From NCBI RefSeq assembly GCF_003019675.1, contig NZ_CP028105.1, positions 310,001 through 374,000 on the forward strand: a DNA stretch of 64,000 bases, read 5' to 3'. Below, in pieces: positions 63,934-64,000 of this stretch (position 1 is its first letter; each line of letters starts with the position of its first letter). The position numbers and the translations under genes are program-made. This DNA comes from Fusobacterium ulcerans. GTDB taxonomy: Bacteria > Fusobacteriota > Fusobacteriia > Fusobacteriales > Fusobacteriaceae. The notes beneath the pieces are model-generated. The model was given only the letters and a program-made list of their open reading frames with translations, did no database searches and was not told the origin of the DNA.

Positions 63934-64000
63934 AAGTAACTCCTTATTTAACCTTTCTTATATTATAAACGTAAGCAAAGCTTTATTCAATATATTTTTA

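Noticed and set aside
1-64000. CRISPR arrays, tRNA or rRNA genes, insertion sequences
   Set aside because: No regularly spaced repeats, no cloverleaf-like or rRNA-like stretches and no transposase-like ORFs were recognised by reading; a covariance-model scan was not possible.

Overview
The window is AT-rich chromosomal DNA from an anaerobic, Gram-negative-type bacterium, most likely a Fusobacterium of the varium/ulcerans/mortiferum group. This rests on a patatin-POTRA-barrel protein that matches the family of the Fusobacterium surface phospholipase FplA (type Vd autotransporter), several Sec-signal and lipobox proteins, AGA-dominated arginine codons, many strong U-tract terminators and the overall gene repertoire. 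The species is inferred, not proven.

Layout. Positions 1-2920 hold the end of an M16 peptidase gene, a DUF1904 gene and yaaA. Positions 2976-3842 hold two small minus-strand genes, one possibly lysozyme-like. The centrepiece (4205-22088) is a 1,2-propanediol utilisation (pdu) bacterial microcompartment locus. A leftward cluster runs pduB-C-D-E-G-H-K-J-L-M-N-O-P, then pduT, an eutJ-type gene and pduF. pduQ lies just upstream of pduB with its own promoter. Divergent from pduQ is a rightward regulatory trio: a hybrid histidine kinase with no recognisable sensor domain, an OmpR/PhoB-type response regulator and a free-standing PocR-domain protein. Both pdu promoters carry a matching pair of TGTCA-type direct repeats spaced 11 bp, exactly 11 bp from the -10 box. 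This suggests that PocR senses the diol, the kinase relays and the regulator binds these boxes. No pduS, pduU, pduW or cobalamin-synthesis genes are in the window.

Positions 22148-25382 hold mgtA behind a complete M-box magnesium riboswitch, its terminator and a further unidentified structured leader. Then follow nagA, recA with a 37-codon ORF behind it, a Mga/BglG-like regulator, galE, an EFR1-type flavodoxin-ferredoxin, an L,D-transpeptidase-like protein, an ankyrin lipoprotein, typA, truB and a DUF4015 protein. Next come a bioF-bioG-bioC biotin operon (40082-42441), an acetyltransferase, a nitroreductase, a secreted FMN-binding-like protein, and an arginine-linked unit (a possible leader peptide and terminator, a solute-binding protein, argG). 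A membrane protein with a degenerate GGDEF domain and an intact EAL domain follows.

Positions 49460-51840 are a small accessory patch beside the 3' end of rlmD. Three copies of that 3' end (two of them fragments) bracket two short inserts, one with a DUF6037-like gene and one with a frameshifted Crp/Fnr gene and an aminoacyl-tRNA-synthetase-like fragment. The rest is housekeeping (rlmD, an ftsL-like gene, rsmH, yggT, pgsA, rimO, and pnp behind a long 5' hairpin), then a hypothetical gene, the fplA-like gene, a TSUP-family transporter and a lipoprotein gene. No rRNA, tRNA, CRISPR array or recognisable transposase was seen.
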